A stretch of 9,845 nucleotides of DNA from Bacteroidales bacterium. GTDB lineage: Bacteria > Bacteroidota > Bacteroidia > Bacteroidales > Muribaculaceae. The DNA is taken from assembly GCA_900752535.1 (NCBI GenBank), contig CAADVV010000140.1, forward strand, positions 1 through 9,845, read 5' to 3'. Positions 1-7,625 of this stretch are shown one piece after another. The notes below the pieces were generated by a model. It saw only the letters and a program-made list of their open reading frames with translations. It was not told the origin of the DNA and did no database searches. A program made the position numbers and the translations under genes. The number at the start of each line of letters is the position of its first letter. Within the stretch, counting starts at the first letter, position 1.

Positions 1-3000
1 GTCGAGCGGACCGGTCACGATATACTTGTTGTCGGCCACCTCGCCGAGTTTGTCGACACCGTCATGCTTGAGTTCAACGAGCGTTGTGGCCTTGCCGTTA
101 GCAGTGATGTCACCGGCAAAGAGCACCTCGGTGTCGTCTTTCAGGCCGAGGATGTGGAGTTTACCGCCCGCATCAGGCATATAGACCGTCAGGTTGTACA
201 TATCCTTATCATAGACTGTGACGGTGCAGGGCACTTTCACGCCTTTGTATATGGCATATACCTGTGTAACACCGGGGGTGCGTCCGAAGATATTGCCTTC
301 CGAAGAAATCATTGCCACGGTGTTGTCGGCTGCCTCCCATGCGAGCTTGCTGTTGGCGATGGGCTCGCCGCGGAATGTGGCCACGGCGTTGGTGAAACTT
401 GTGACATCGCCGACATACATGACGATTGCGTTCTCGTCGCCGAAGTCAACGCTATATTCAGGTTTGATGACCACGTTGCGCTGAGCGGTGTGCTCCTCTC
501 CGTCGGGGTCGGTCCAGGTGGCTGTAACGGCCACAATGCCGGGCTCTCCGGCTGTCACCACACCGGCTCCGTCAACAGTCAGCTTGCTGCTGTCTGCGGT
601 GCTCCATCCATAGGTGGCTCCGTCGACATATACATTCTCGGGAACCATGGTGGCGTGAGCCATCATCTGCTGAGTGTCACCGACATACATTTCAACCGGC
701 GGGTCGATGCCGAGGTCATAGAGATGGTCGAAGACATTGACGCGACAGGTTGCTGTCAGTTCGCCATAAACAGGGTCAGTGTAAGTTGCTGTAACAAATG
801 CGGTACCCGGAGCAACGAAGCTGACGGTGCCGTTTTCGTCAACGGTGACGATTGACGGGTCGGTCGAATTCCAGGTGACGGCATAGTCGCTGACGGGGAC
901 GCCGAGATGAGCGAGAGTAGTCGTGAGAGACTCGTCAGCGCAGGGAATCCAGCGCGAAATCTCGGTCTGACTGATGCGCAGGTCGGTGATGCGCACGATG
1001 TTGTCGCGGAGCGTGTCGTTCTGGAAATAAAAACGCGTGATGTGAGCTGCCGAACGGTAGGCATCATAAGACATCGGCGGAACATACATTTTGGCATTTC
1101 TGTAGATGCTCTGTTCCGGGCCGTTGAAAGCACAGTTGCTGTCGCTCACGTCGGGAGGAGTCGGGCTCTTGAAGACAATGCGTTTGCAGACATTGGAGTT
1201 ACCAACACTTGCCTTGCCCATAAACTCGAGAGTTGCGGGGAACTGCATATCGGAGATGAGCGAGGTGCCTGCGGTGTGATAGAACGCATAGTTGCCAATG
1301 TTCTTTATCACAGTCTTGTCGAGATCGATGGATGTCATCGGGCAGTTGCGGAAAGCATAGTCGCCGATCTCTTCGAGTGCCGGCAGATCGAAAACACCCG
1401 AGGTCACGTTCATGTTGTCATAGAAGTTGTGTGAACCGATGCGTCTGAGAGTCTTCGGGAAGACAGGCACGACATTGACGCGCTGGTAGAGGCAGGAGTC
1501 GCCCAATTCCACGAGTTTATCGTTGAATGTCAGGTTTTCAAGTCCTGAGCGATAGAATGCCGCAGTGCCGATAGTCTCGAGGTCGCGGGGCATCGTGAAG
1601 TCCTTGAGCGAAGAGCAGCTAAAGAACCAGCGGTTGCCTATAGCCTTGGAACCGTCAGCCATATTGACATTCTTGAGCGACTCGTTTTTGATAAACGTTT
1701 CGGGGTAGACACCGTCGTCTGCCAACGGAGCGGAGAAGGTGACGGTTTCAAGTTTGGGGTTCTGAGAAATTGAACGCCAGTAGAGGTTGCGGAGCGATGC
1801 GGGCAGCGTGATTTCGGTTGTCTCGGTCATTTCGGCAAACACATTTCGCGCAATGGTCTCGATTGTGGCCGGTTTCTGGAAAACAAGCTCTCTGACGGGG
1901 CATCCGCTGAACATATATGAGCCGGTGAGCACTTTCAGGCCCGAGGGAACGACAACCCGGTCGAGGGCTGTGCAGCCATAAAAAATGTTGCTTCGGTTAG
2001 TCGTGTTGATTCCGGCTGTCTCAGATGAAGCATATATCTCCGAGAGGCTCTTTCCGAGCACAACCTCCTGAAGACCGGTGCATTCTGCAAAGTTGCGCTG
2101 TCCCTTTATATGCACAAGATTATCGGGGAACTGAAGTTTGGTAAATCCGCACTTGCTGAAGTTATATCCGCCGTCAATCGAGACAAGGGTTTCAGGGAAA
2201 ACCACCTCGGTCAGTTTGGGACAGTTATAGAACAGATAATCTGAATGGAGTGCTGTCATTGTTGACGGAAGCGTCACCTTGCGCAACTCGGGCATATTCT
2301 GGAAGATATAATCGTTCATGGCGTTATCCCTGCCGAAGTTGGTGATGGTCGAGGGAAGTACGAGCTCTTCGATTTTAGAATCCTTCAGGAAGTTTGTACC
2401 GGTGCCGACAGTGATGTTTTCGTTTGTAGAGTAAAGATTTTCAAGGCCTTCGCTCAGCGTGAGGTTCTTAAGAGCGTTTGCGCCTCTGAAAAATGCGATG
2501 TAGAGAGTCTGAATGTTTCCGGGAACCGTGAAATCTGTCAGAGAGGAGCAACCTTCAAACACACCCATTCCACCGATATATTTACCGGCCGAAGTCTCGG
2601 TGTTGAGGAAATTGACGGCTGTGAGGGCGGTGCAATTCTTGAATCCGCCTGCGCCGAAATAGTAGACCGTATTTTTAGTTGTCGCAGGCACATTCACCGT
2701 TTTCAGCGCCTTACAGTCTTCAAAAACGCCTGAACCGATGGTATAGTCCGATGGGAGAGTAATCTCGGTGATTCCTGTGTTTTTAAACGCATTGGCGCTT
2801 ATGGCACCCATCGAGGGATTAAATGTGACCGTGGCGAGACCCGTGCAGTTCTCAAACGAATGAGAGCCGACAGCCGTACTGTTTTTAAACTCAACGCTAC
2901 CGAGCGATGTACAGCCATAGAATGCATATGAATTAATGGTGGTCAGTTTCGGGAAGTCGAATACATTTAATGCAGCACAGTCTCTGAATGCATAAGCGTT

Positions 3001-3977
3001 TATTGTGGTGATATTTCCGGTCCCGGTGATATTTCTGAGCGATGAACACCCGTCAAACATATACTCCGGAACAGTCCTGAGAGCTGTGTTATTCGTTGTA
3101 GGCCAGGCAAAACTCTCCAGTGAAGTGCATCCCTGAAAAACATGTGTGCCGATTGAGGTCACGTTGGCCATACCGGTGACACTTCTGAGTGAAATACAAC
3201 CGCTGAAAGCATAGTTTGGAATTGTCTTGGCGCCTGAGGGCCATAAGAAGCTTTCGAGCGACGTACAGTTCTGGAAAGCATACGTGCCGACTGACGTCAC
3301 ATTGTCCGTACCGGTGACGCTTTTGAGCGAGCTGCATCCGAGAAAAGCATAGTTGGGAATTGTCTTGGCGCCTGAGGGCCATATGAAGCTTTCGAGCGAC
3401 GTGCAGTTCTGGAAAGCATATGTGCCGACAGACGTAACATTATCAAGACCATTGACCGTTGTCAGGGCTGCGCAATCTTTGAAAGCATAATTGCCTACAG
3501 TTATGACCGTAGCCGGCAGAGTCACGGTTTTCAGTGCCGGAGCATTTGCAAAAGTATAAGCTGGGATAGTTGCGAGAGTGCTCGAAGGGTCGAAGACAAC
3601 TTCTTCAAGAGCGGTGCACCCTGTGAACAAGTAACCGGTATTACTACTCGAACTACCTGATACAATGGAACTTATAGGGGGGGTAAAACGACCCTGGTGA
3701 TTTTCGAGCACCCGTTGAAAGCATGATACTTGATGGCTGTCACGGTGTACTCGACCCCATTGTAACTGAACGTGGCAGGGACATTCACCTCACCGGTCAG
3801 GTCAGGGTAATTTTTCGACGCAGATGAATTGAAATACGTCAGCGTGGCAGTTTTCTTTGACGTGTTCAACACGTAGTTGAGTCCGTCAACCGCTACTCCT
3901 TCCGCCATGGCGGCAGGAGATGCCAGCACAGACAATCCGACAAACATCAACGCGAGTTTGTGGTTAAATTTTGTCAT
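1..3977 (-). CDS. BspA-like leucine-rich-repeat surface protein with Ig-like domains; frameshifted, 3' end outside window
   Basis: This is a very large secreted protein, probably an adhesin or other surface-binding protein. The start at 3977 gives a signal peptide (hydrophobic LALMFVGLSVLA, likely cleavage after AMA, residue 25), a short beta region, and the first LRR_5 unit (YHAFNGCSKI). That frame stops at 3672. A second frame is open from 3789 to 1 with no stop and carries about 35 repeats of roughly 23 residues of the form YAFxxCxxL. It then has an LRR cap (SPTPP to YVPPMSYDAY, about 1180-1030), three Ig-like domains (about 990-730, 720-465 and 460-205, two starting with MYVGD), and an unrecognised start of a further domain. 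Joining the frames with one extra C at 3677-3683 gives over 1,320 residues in the window. The second frame has no plausible start of its own; its first ATG is at 3171, inside a repeat. The family is clear; ligand and anchoring are unknown. It could be a pseudogene, a phase-variable gene, or intact with a sequence error. Confidence 0.85.
3103..3444 (-). repeat. 138-bp period internal repeats in the LRR gene
   Basis: Units starting at 3103, 3241 and 3379 are spaced by exactly 138 bp, which is 46 codons or two LRR units. The two best copies, 3208 onward and 3346 onward, differ at six of the first 95 bases. The 3103 copy is more diverged (TGMANVTSIG against TGTDNVTSVG). Each encodes a pair of the type WPSGAKTIPNYAF plus NVTSVGTYAFQNC. 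The period is a multiple of three, so gain or loss of a copy would keep the frame. The near identity at DNA level points to recent duplication or gene conversion. Confidence 0.8.
3677..3683 (-). other. Homopolymer C7 (G7 on plus strand) at the frameshift of the LRR gene
   Basis: On the coding strand the frame from the 3977 start reads V-L-P-P-L and then hits TAA at 3674-3672. A shift of -1 at this run (equivalent to eight C) reads L-P-P-P-I-S-S-I and continues into the long LRR frame. The spacing L-P-x-x-I-x-x-I is what LRR_5 units have elsewhere in this protein, for example LPATVITV. The run is therefore the exact place where the gene is broken or switched. Confidence 0.85.
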
Positions 3978-4081
3978 GATGTGTGTGACGAAAAAAATGG
4001 TTAAATAATTGATGAATAATGTGTCCAGATTAGAAACTTATACTTGCTACGTTCCCAAAAATCGGGTTATGCCATAGTTCG

Positions 4082-4113
4082 CAAAATTAATAAATAAAAG
4101 CCACAAAGCCAAA
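4082..4113 (-). promoter_or_regulatory. Bacteroidetes-type promoter of the LRR gene
   Basis: On the minus strand, TTTG (4113-4110) is followed after 20 bases by TAATTTTG (4089-4082). This fits the Bacteroidetes -33 TTTG / -7 TAnnTTTG pattern with its usual spacing of about 19-21. Transcription would start near 4075 and leave an AT-rich leader of about 100 nt before the ATG at 3977. The match is by eye. Confidence 0.6.
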
Positions 4114-4133
4114 CCCTGACAACCGGGCATTTT

Positions 4134-4141
4134 TATCTTTG
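4134..4141 (+). promoter_or_regulatory. Probable -7 box (TATCTTTG) for the 4231 outer-membrane protein gene
   Basis: TATCTTTG matches the Bacteroidetes TAnnTTTG -7 element exactly and points at the ATG at 4231, giving a leader of roughly 80 nt. I see no clear TTG/TTTG at the expected -33 position (about 4110-4115). That stretch is also the -33 region of the divergent LRR promoter, so the two promoters lie back to back. Without the -33 box this may be weak or need an activator. Confidence 0.5.
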
Positions 4142-4158
4142 CGCAAGAAATCGCAAAG
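4137..4158. promoter_or_regulatory. Perfect inverted repeat over the -7 box and start region
   Basis: CTTTGCG (4137-4143) and CGCAAAG (4152-4158) are exact reverse complements separated by 8 bases. The left arm also lies in an 8-bp palindrome, TTGCGCAA (4139-4146). It covers the end of the -7 box and the expected transcription start, so it could be an operator that blocks the promoter or a hairpin at the very 5' end of the mRNA. Its function is inferred from position only. Confidence 0.4.
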
Positions 4159-4230
4159 CATGGTTCGAAATGATAACAGGCTTCCCGGAAATTATATGTA
4201 TATTTAGCCCCAGAACACAACTATACGATT

Positions 4231-6318
4231 ATGAAGCAGACGTTCATCATAGTTACAGCCTTTCTAAGTTCTTTATGCTCAGCGGCTCAGTCTGCCGAGA
4301 CCGATTCTATCGCGACGCGAACGCTCAACGAAGTAGATGTCGAAGCACAATTACAGTCCACCTCGGCCACGGTCTCAACCTACATTCCGACATCCAAACA
4401 GAAAAACGCATCGCAGACAGCCACCGACCTTCTGAACCGCATGGCTATACCTCAGCTATCGCTCGGCATGGGCGGCTCGGTCAAAACCACCTCGGGTAAG
4501 GATGTCGATATTTTCATCGACTTTCTCCCCGCGTCGGGTCAGGACCTGACCGGAATGCGCATGGCCGATGTCCGCAAAGTAGAATATTACGACTATCCGG
4601 AAGACCCGCGTTTTCAGGGGTGTGCTCATGTTATAAACTTCATCATGCAGAAATATGAGTATGGCGGTTATCTCAAAGCCTATGCCAATGAGTTTTTCAT
4701 TGCCAACTCGGGAATGCTCAATCTATATTCCAAGCTCCAATATAAAAAGATGACCTATGACCTCGGTATCGGCGGATATTACTGTCAGGGAAACCATGAA
4801 TACTCCAATGCAGCCGAAACTTATCGGCTCCCGCAGCCCGACGGAACCGTCAAACAGTTCGAACGGTATTCCATTACTGAGGATGCGGAATTAAGAAGAC
4901 GATACATATGGCCCACATTAAAGGCTGTTTATCGTACTGACAAGGTTTCGATAAGCAACACGATCGGAGCCACTTTTGACAATTATCCCAAACAGAATGC
5001 CGCAGGCTCCGTCTATTTCTCTCCCGCTGACTTTCGGCAGACCGATTTCGTCAGTGAGTCAAACAACCGTGTAAACTATGTCACATATAACGGATACTGG
5101 AACTTTATACTTCCCAAGAGCAATGTAATAAACTTCGCGCCCTATTATTCCTACTCCCATTCGCGCCAGAACAGCATGTATGCCGAATCCGAATCACAGG
5201 AATATCTGAACTCGGCGACTGATGATTCACACAGAGCGAGCGGCTCACTCCGATTTCAGCATGACTTCGGCAAATTAGGCAATATCACTGTTTCAGCGCA
5301 ATGCACTTATACAAACAGCAAAACCACATACTCAGGGACTGCTTCTGACGCCGACAGACTGACAACTCTGCGTGTCGGTCCCGGCGTCTCTTACAGCTTT
5401 TATTCCGACAAGTTCTACGGTATGGCCGGGGTCGGTTTCACCTATGACCGCTCAAAGATGGGAGATGTCACCGAGAAGAAAACTCAGCCGTGGACCGACT
5501 TGTCGCTGCAATATTCATTCAATAACAAAAACTCTGTCAGCGCCGAATTCCATTTTATGAGCACAACGCCTCCGCTTTCTTTCAGAAGCCCGGCTGTCAT
5601 TCAGTCCAATCCACTGATGAGCTACACAGGCAATCCAAATCTGACGCCATACAAAAGCTATGACTTCGGTGTTAGCTATCAGTGGCTACCCAGCAATAAG
5701 TTCAGCCTTTCGGTTTTCGGTTCAGGATTTGTCGCAACCAATCGTTACGCTTATATCTATGAGGCATCGGCAGAGGGTATTGTGCGCACCGTTCAGCAAC
5801 CCATGGGAGATTTCATCCAGGGCAGCTACGGCGTGAACGGAACCGCCCGGCTTCTTAACGGCAATCTTCAGATTAACGGACAGCTGGCACATCTGATAGC
5901 CAAAAGCGATAAACCTTACGACTGGACCAAATCACACCTCAACTGGTATCTCCAGGCTTTCTATTATCTTGACCAATGGCACTTCGGAGTGCAGTATCAG
6001 TCGGATATGTCCTCTGCCGACGGCGTGGTAAACGGCGTGTGGGCCTCAAGTAAAAACGCATATGCGGCAATTGCCGGATGGGGCAATTCGTCATGGAACA
6101 TTCAGGCTCAGATTGTCAATCCTTTCAGATGGAACTGGCGCAGCGGCTCCAAAGAGATGAAAAGCAAATACTATGATTTCGTGCAGACTTCATATGGTCC
6201 CACCAATCACTGCTTCGTCTGTGTGTCAGCGACATACACCTTTGGCTTCGGAAAGAAAATCCAGATCGGCAACGAGGCGTCGCAGATGTCAGGCGCCGAC
6301 AGCGCAATCCTGAAATAA
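4231..6318 (+). CDS. TonB-dependent-receptor-like outer-membrane beta-barrel protein
   Basis: This 695-residue protein has a signal peptide (residues 1 to about 22: MKQ, then FIIVTAFLSSLCSAA). A plug-like domain follows (about 32-135), with LNEVDVEA, VDIFIDFLPAS, MRMADVRKVEYYDYPEDPRF and HVINFIMQKYEYGGY; the DVxxVEYYDYP block is typical of the plug of Bacteroidetes TonB-receptor-like proteins. Residues from about 140 show alternating aromatic beta-strands of a large barrel. It closes with the strand VSATYTFGFGKK and a short tail ending SAILK, an ending I recall from Bacteroidales proteins of this type. There is no N-terminal carboxypeptidase-like domain, no obvious TonB box and no SusD neighbour, so the substrate cannot be named and TonB dependence is inferred. 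It is divergent from the LRR gene across 253 bp. The ATG at 4231 is chosen because the signal peptide starts there. Cysteines near residues 133 and 186 and in the last strand are unusual for a barrel. Confidence 0.85.
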   Translation: MKQTFIIVTAFLSSLCSAAQSAETDSIATRTLNEVDVEAQLQSTSATVSTYIPTSKQKNASQTATDLLNRMAIPQLSLGMGGSVKTTSGKDVDIFIDFLPASGQDLTGMRMADVRKVEYYDYPEDPRFQGCAHVINFIMQKYEYGGYLKAYANEFFIANSGMLNLYSKLQYKKMTYDLGIGGYYCQGNHEYSNAAETYRLPQPDGTVKQFERYSITEDAELRRRYIWPTLKAVYRTDKVSISNTIGATFDNYPKQNAAGSVYFSPADFRQTDFVSESNNRVNYVTYNGYWNFILPKSNVINFAPYYSYSHSRQNSMYAESESQEYLNSATDDSHRASGSLRFQHDFGKLGNITVSAQCTYTNSKTTYSGTASDADRLTTLRVGPGVSYSFYSDKFYGMAGVGFTYDRSKMGDVTEKKTQPWTDLSLQYSFNNKNSVSAEFHFMSTTPPLSFRSPAVIQSNPLMSYTGNPNLTPYKSYDFGVSYQWLPSNKFSLSVFGSGFVATNRYAYIYEASAEGIVRTVQQPMGDFIQGSYGVNGTARLLNGNLQINGQLAHLIAKSDKPYDWTKSHLNWYLQAFYYLDQWHFGVQYQSDMSSADGVVNGVWASSKNAYAAIAGWGNSSWNIQAQIVNPFRWNWRSGSKEMKSKYYDFVQTSYGPTNHCFVCVSATYTFGFGKKIQIGNEASQMSGADSAILK

Positions 6319-6482
6319 AAAATATTTGGTCATTTTGGCTCTTAAGGCACACCCTGTCGCGAAATCAGGCACGACTTCACCCGCGGCGGGGTGTCCGGAG
6401 CGTATCTTTGCACCGGAAATCTCAGAAACAAATGACTATGAAAAGCATGGAAGAAGATACGTCACAGGCGCCCCTGCGGAGG
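6319..6482. other. Spacer between the converging 4231-6318 gene and maf
   Basis: This 164-bp spacer lies between two gene ends, where terminators would be expected. I find only weak candidates. One is a 5-bp stem, CACCC/GGGTG (6378-6393), without a T run. The other is a 6-bp stem, CACAGG/CCTGCG (6463-6478, with one G-T pair on the minus strand), also without a T run. The right half holds a promoter-like box (6403-6410) and start codons at 6432 and 6438 facing into maf. No complete gene is visible. Confidence 0.5.
6403..6410 (+). promoter_or_regulatory. Orphan -7-like box TATCTTTG pointing toward the maf 3' end
   Basis: This is an exact TAnnTTTG match in the same TATCTTTG form as at 4134, 22 bases before an ATG at 6432. 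No -33 TTG is evident and no real gene follows on the plus strand; the reading frame from 6432 runs antisense through maf. It may be a chance match, the remnant of a deleted gene, or an antisense promoter. Confidence 0.3.
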
Positions 6483-7076
6483 TCAGGCGGGGAAGGTCTT
6501 GAGGGCTGTCCAGAGACGGTGGACGGGGAGGCCCATGACGTTGTAGAAGCTGCCGTCGATCGATTTGATGCCGGCGGCGCCTATCCACTCCTGTATGCCG
6601 TAAGCGCCTGCTTTGTCGAGGGGACGATATTCGTCGACATAAGCGTCTATCTCATCGTCGTCGAGTCGGGCGGACTCCACGCGGGGGACGGCCCGGGAAC
6701 TCTCGAGGGGACTGAGCGTGAAGAGCGACACGCCGGTGACAACCTCGTGCGTGCGGCCGCTCAGTCGGCGAAGCATCTCTTTAGCTTCGGCTGTGTCGCG
6801 GGGTTTGCCGAGCACACGGCCGTCGATGATGACGACGGTGTCGGCCGTGATGAAAAGGTCTTTGTCGGTCATGACGCGGCGATAGGCGTCGGCTTTGAGT
6901 CGCGACAGGTAGAGAGGCACGTCGTGAGGCGCAAGGTCGGCGGGATAGGTCTCGTCAACCTCAATGGAGTCGACGACTGTGAACGGGACGGCGAGCAGTC
7001 CGAGGAGCTCGCGGCGACGGGGTGACTGGCTTGCCAGACCGAGGCGATAGTTGCGGATTGACTGAGGCAGCAGCAT
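6483..7076 (-). CDS. maf: Maf-family nucleotide pyrophosphatase (probable dTTP/UTP pyrophosphatase)
   Basis: This cytosolic enzyme of the Maf/Ham1 superfold hydrolyses nucleoside triphosphates, including non-canonical ones, to the monophosphate and pyrophosphate. The 197 residues are full family length. Visible family motifs are the N-terminal LASQSPRRRELL (14-25), TADTVV (77-82, with D79 the expected catalytic Asp), LGKP (89-92), SGRTHEVVTGV (106-116), DKAGAYGIQ (154-162) and IDGSFYNVMGLP (173-184). The last two are typical of the dTTP/UTP (YhdE-like) subgroup; that assignment is by motif only. It is the last gene of the minus-strand cluster, 24 bp after kdsC. The ATG at 7076 is right because LASQSPRR must be near the N-terminus. 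A 6-codon out-of-frame mini-ORF (7098-7078) ends one base before it. Confidence 0.93.
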   Translation of the reverse strand: MLLPQSIRNYRLGLASQSPRRRELLGLLAVPFTVVDSIEVDETYPADLAPHDVPLYLSRLKADAYRRVMTDKDLFITADTVVIIDGRVLGKPRDTAEAKEMLRRLSGRTHEVVTGVSLFTLSPLESSRAVPRVESARLDDDEIDAYVDEYRPLDKAGAYGIQEWIGAAGIKSIDGSFYNVMGLPVHRLWTALKTFPA

Positions 7077-7100
7077 CTTAAAGAGAGAATCTTGACATTT

Positions 7101-7625
7101 TTACCATCCGAAAGCGTGCTCGTCTGAGAGCCACTGCCCGCGGGCTTTGAGTATCTGTTCGAGGAGGTCGCGTGCAACGCCATAGCCGCCGTCGACGGGT
7201 GAAATATAGACGGCGCGGTCAAGGACCTCGCGGGCGGCGTCGCGGGGAGCGACCGAAAGGCCGGCGACAGCCATGGCGGGCAGGTCGGGGATGTCGTCGC
7301 CCACATAGGCCACCTCGGCTGACGAGAAGCCGTTGTCGGCCATCCACTGTCTGAGCACGGGCTCTTTGTGTGACGCTTTGAGGAAGACGTCGGTGATGCC
7401 CAGGCTGTTATAGCGTCCGACGATGTTGGGGGTGTCGGCGCCGGTGATGATGGCCAGTTTCAGCCCGCGTTTGACGGCAAGCTGCATGGCGTAGCCGTCC
7501 TTGATGTTCACCATGCGTGTGGGACGGCCTTCGCTGTCCATAGCGACGGTCGAGGGCGAGAGCACGCCGTCGACGTCGAAGACCACGGCGCGTATCCGGG
7601 AGAGGTCATAGGGTGTCCTGCTCAT
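7101..7625 (-). CDS. kdsC: KdsC-type 3-deoxy-D-manno-octulosonate 8-phosphate phosphatase (HAD family)
   Basis: This enzyme removes phosphate from KDO-8-phosphate to give KDO, the sugar linking lipid A to the lipopolysaccharide core; it acts in the cytosol and needs Mg2+. The 174 residues are the usual size for the capless KdsC group. The HAD motifs are in order: FDVDGVL (16-22, with D17 nucleophile and D19 acid/base), T61 in IITG, K87 in ASHKEP, and VGDDIPDLPAM (108-118, metal-binding D110/D111). NIKDGYAM (40-47) and GGYGVARDLL (146-155) are also typical of KdsC. Its first 20 bases overlap the end of the DUF2520 gene, which suggests translational coupling, and maf follows after 24 bp. A related HAD phosphatase of another sugar is possible but less likely. 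Confidence 0.92.
   Translation of the reverse strand: MSRTPYDLSRIRAVVFDVDGVLSPSTVAMDSEGRPTRMVNIKDGYAMQLAVKRGLKLAIITGADTPNIVGRYNSLGITDVFLKASHKEPVLRQWMADNGFSSAEVAYVGDDIPDLPAMAVAGLSVAPRDAAREVLDRAVYISPVDGGYGVARDLLEQILKARGQWLSDEHAFGW

Noticed and set aside
64..855. 263-residue plus-strand open frame opposite the Ig-like domains
   Set aside because: It is a shadow of the minus-strand LRR gene, whose frame gives clear Ig-like and LRR motifs; the plus-strand translation is rich in Cys, His and Gly with no recognisable domain.
907..1434. 175-residue plus-strand open frame
   Set aside because: Lies antisense to the LRR cap and repeats, with no domain signal; an effect of codon bias on the opposite strand.
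3103..3516. CRISPR-like regular repeat spacing
   Set aside because: The periodicity is coding (46 codons, two LRR units), the repeats are long and diverged, and there are no unique spacers.
4170..4499. 109-residue plus-strand frame overlapping the start of the barrel gene
   Set aside because: Out of frame with the 4231 gene, which has a signal peptide and plug motifs; this frame has neither.
6378..6393. Terminator hairpin CACCC/GGGTG after the barrel gene
   Set aside because: Only five base pairs and no T run follows on either strand, so it is not enough to call a terminator.
6408..7025. 205-residue plus-strand frame across maf
   Set aside because: Nearly all of it is antisense to maf, whose motifs are unmistakable. 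Only its first codons, behind the promoter-like box, are reported as an oddity.
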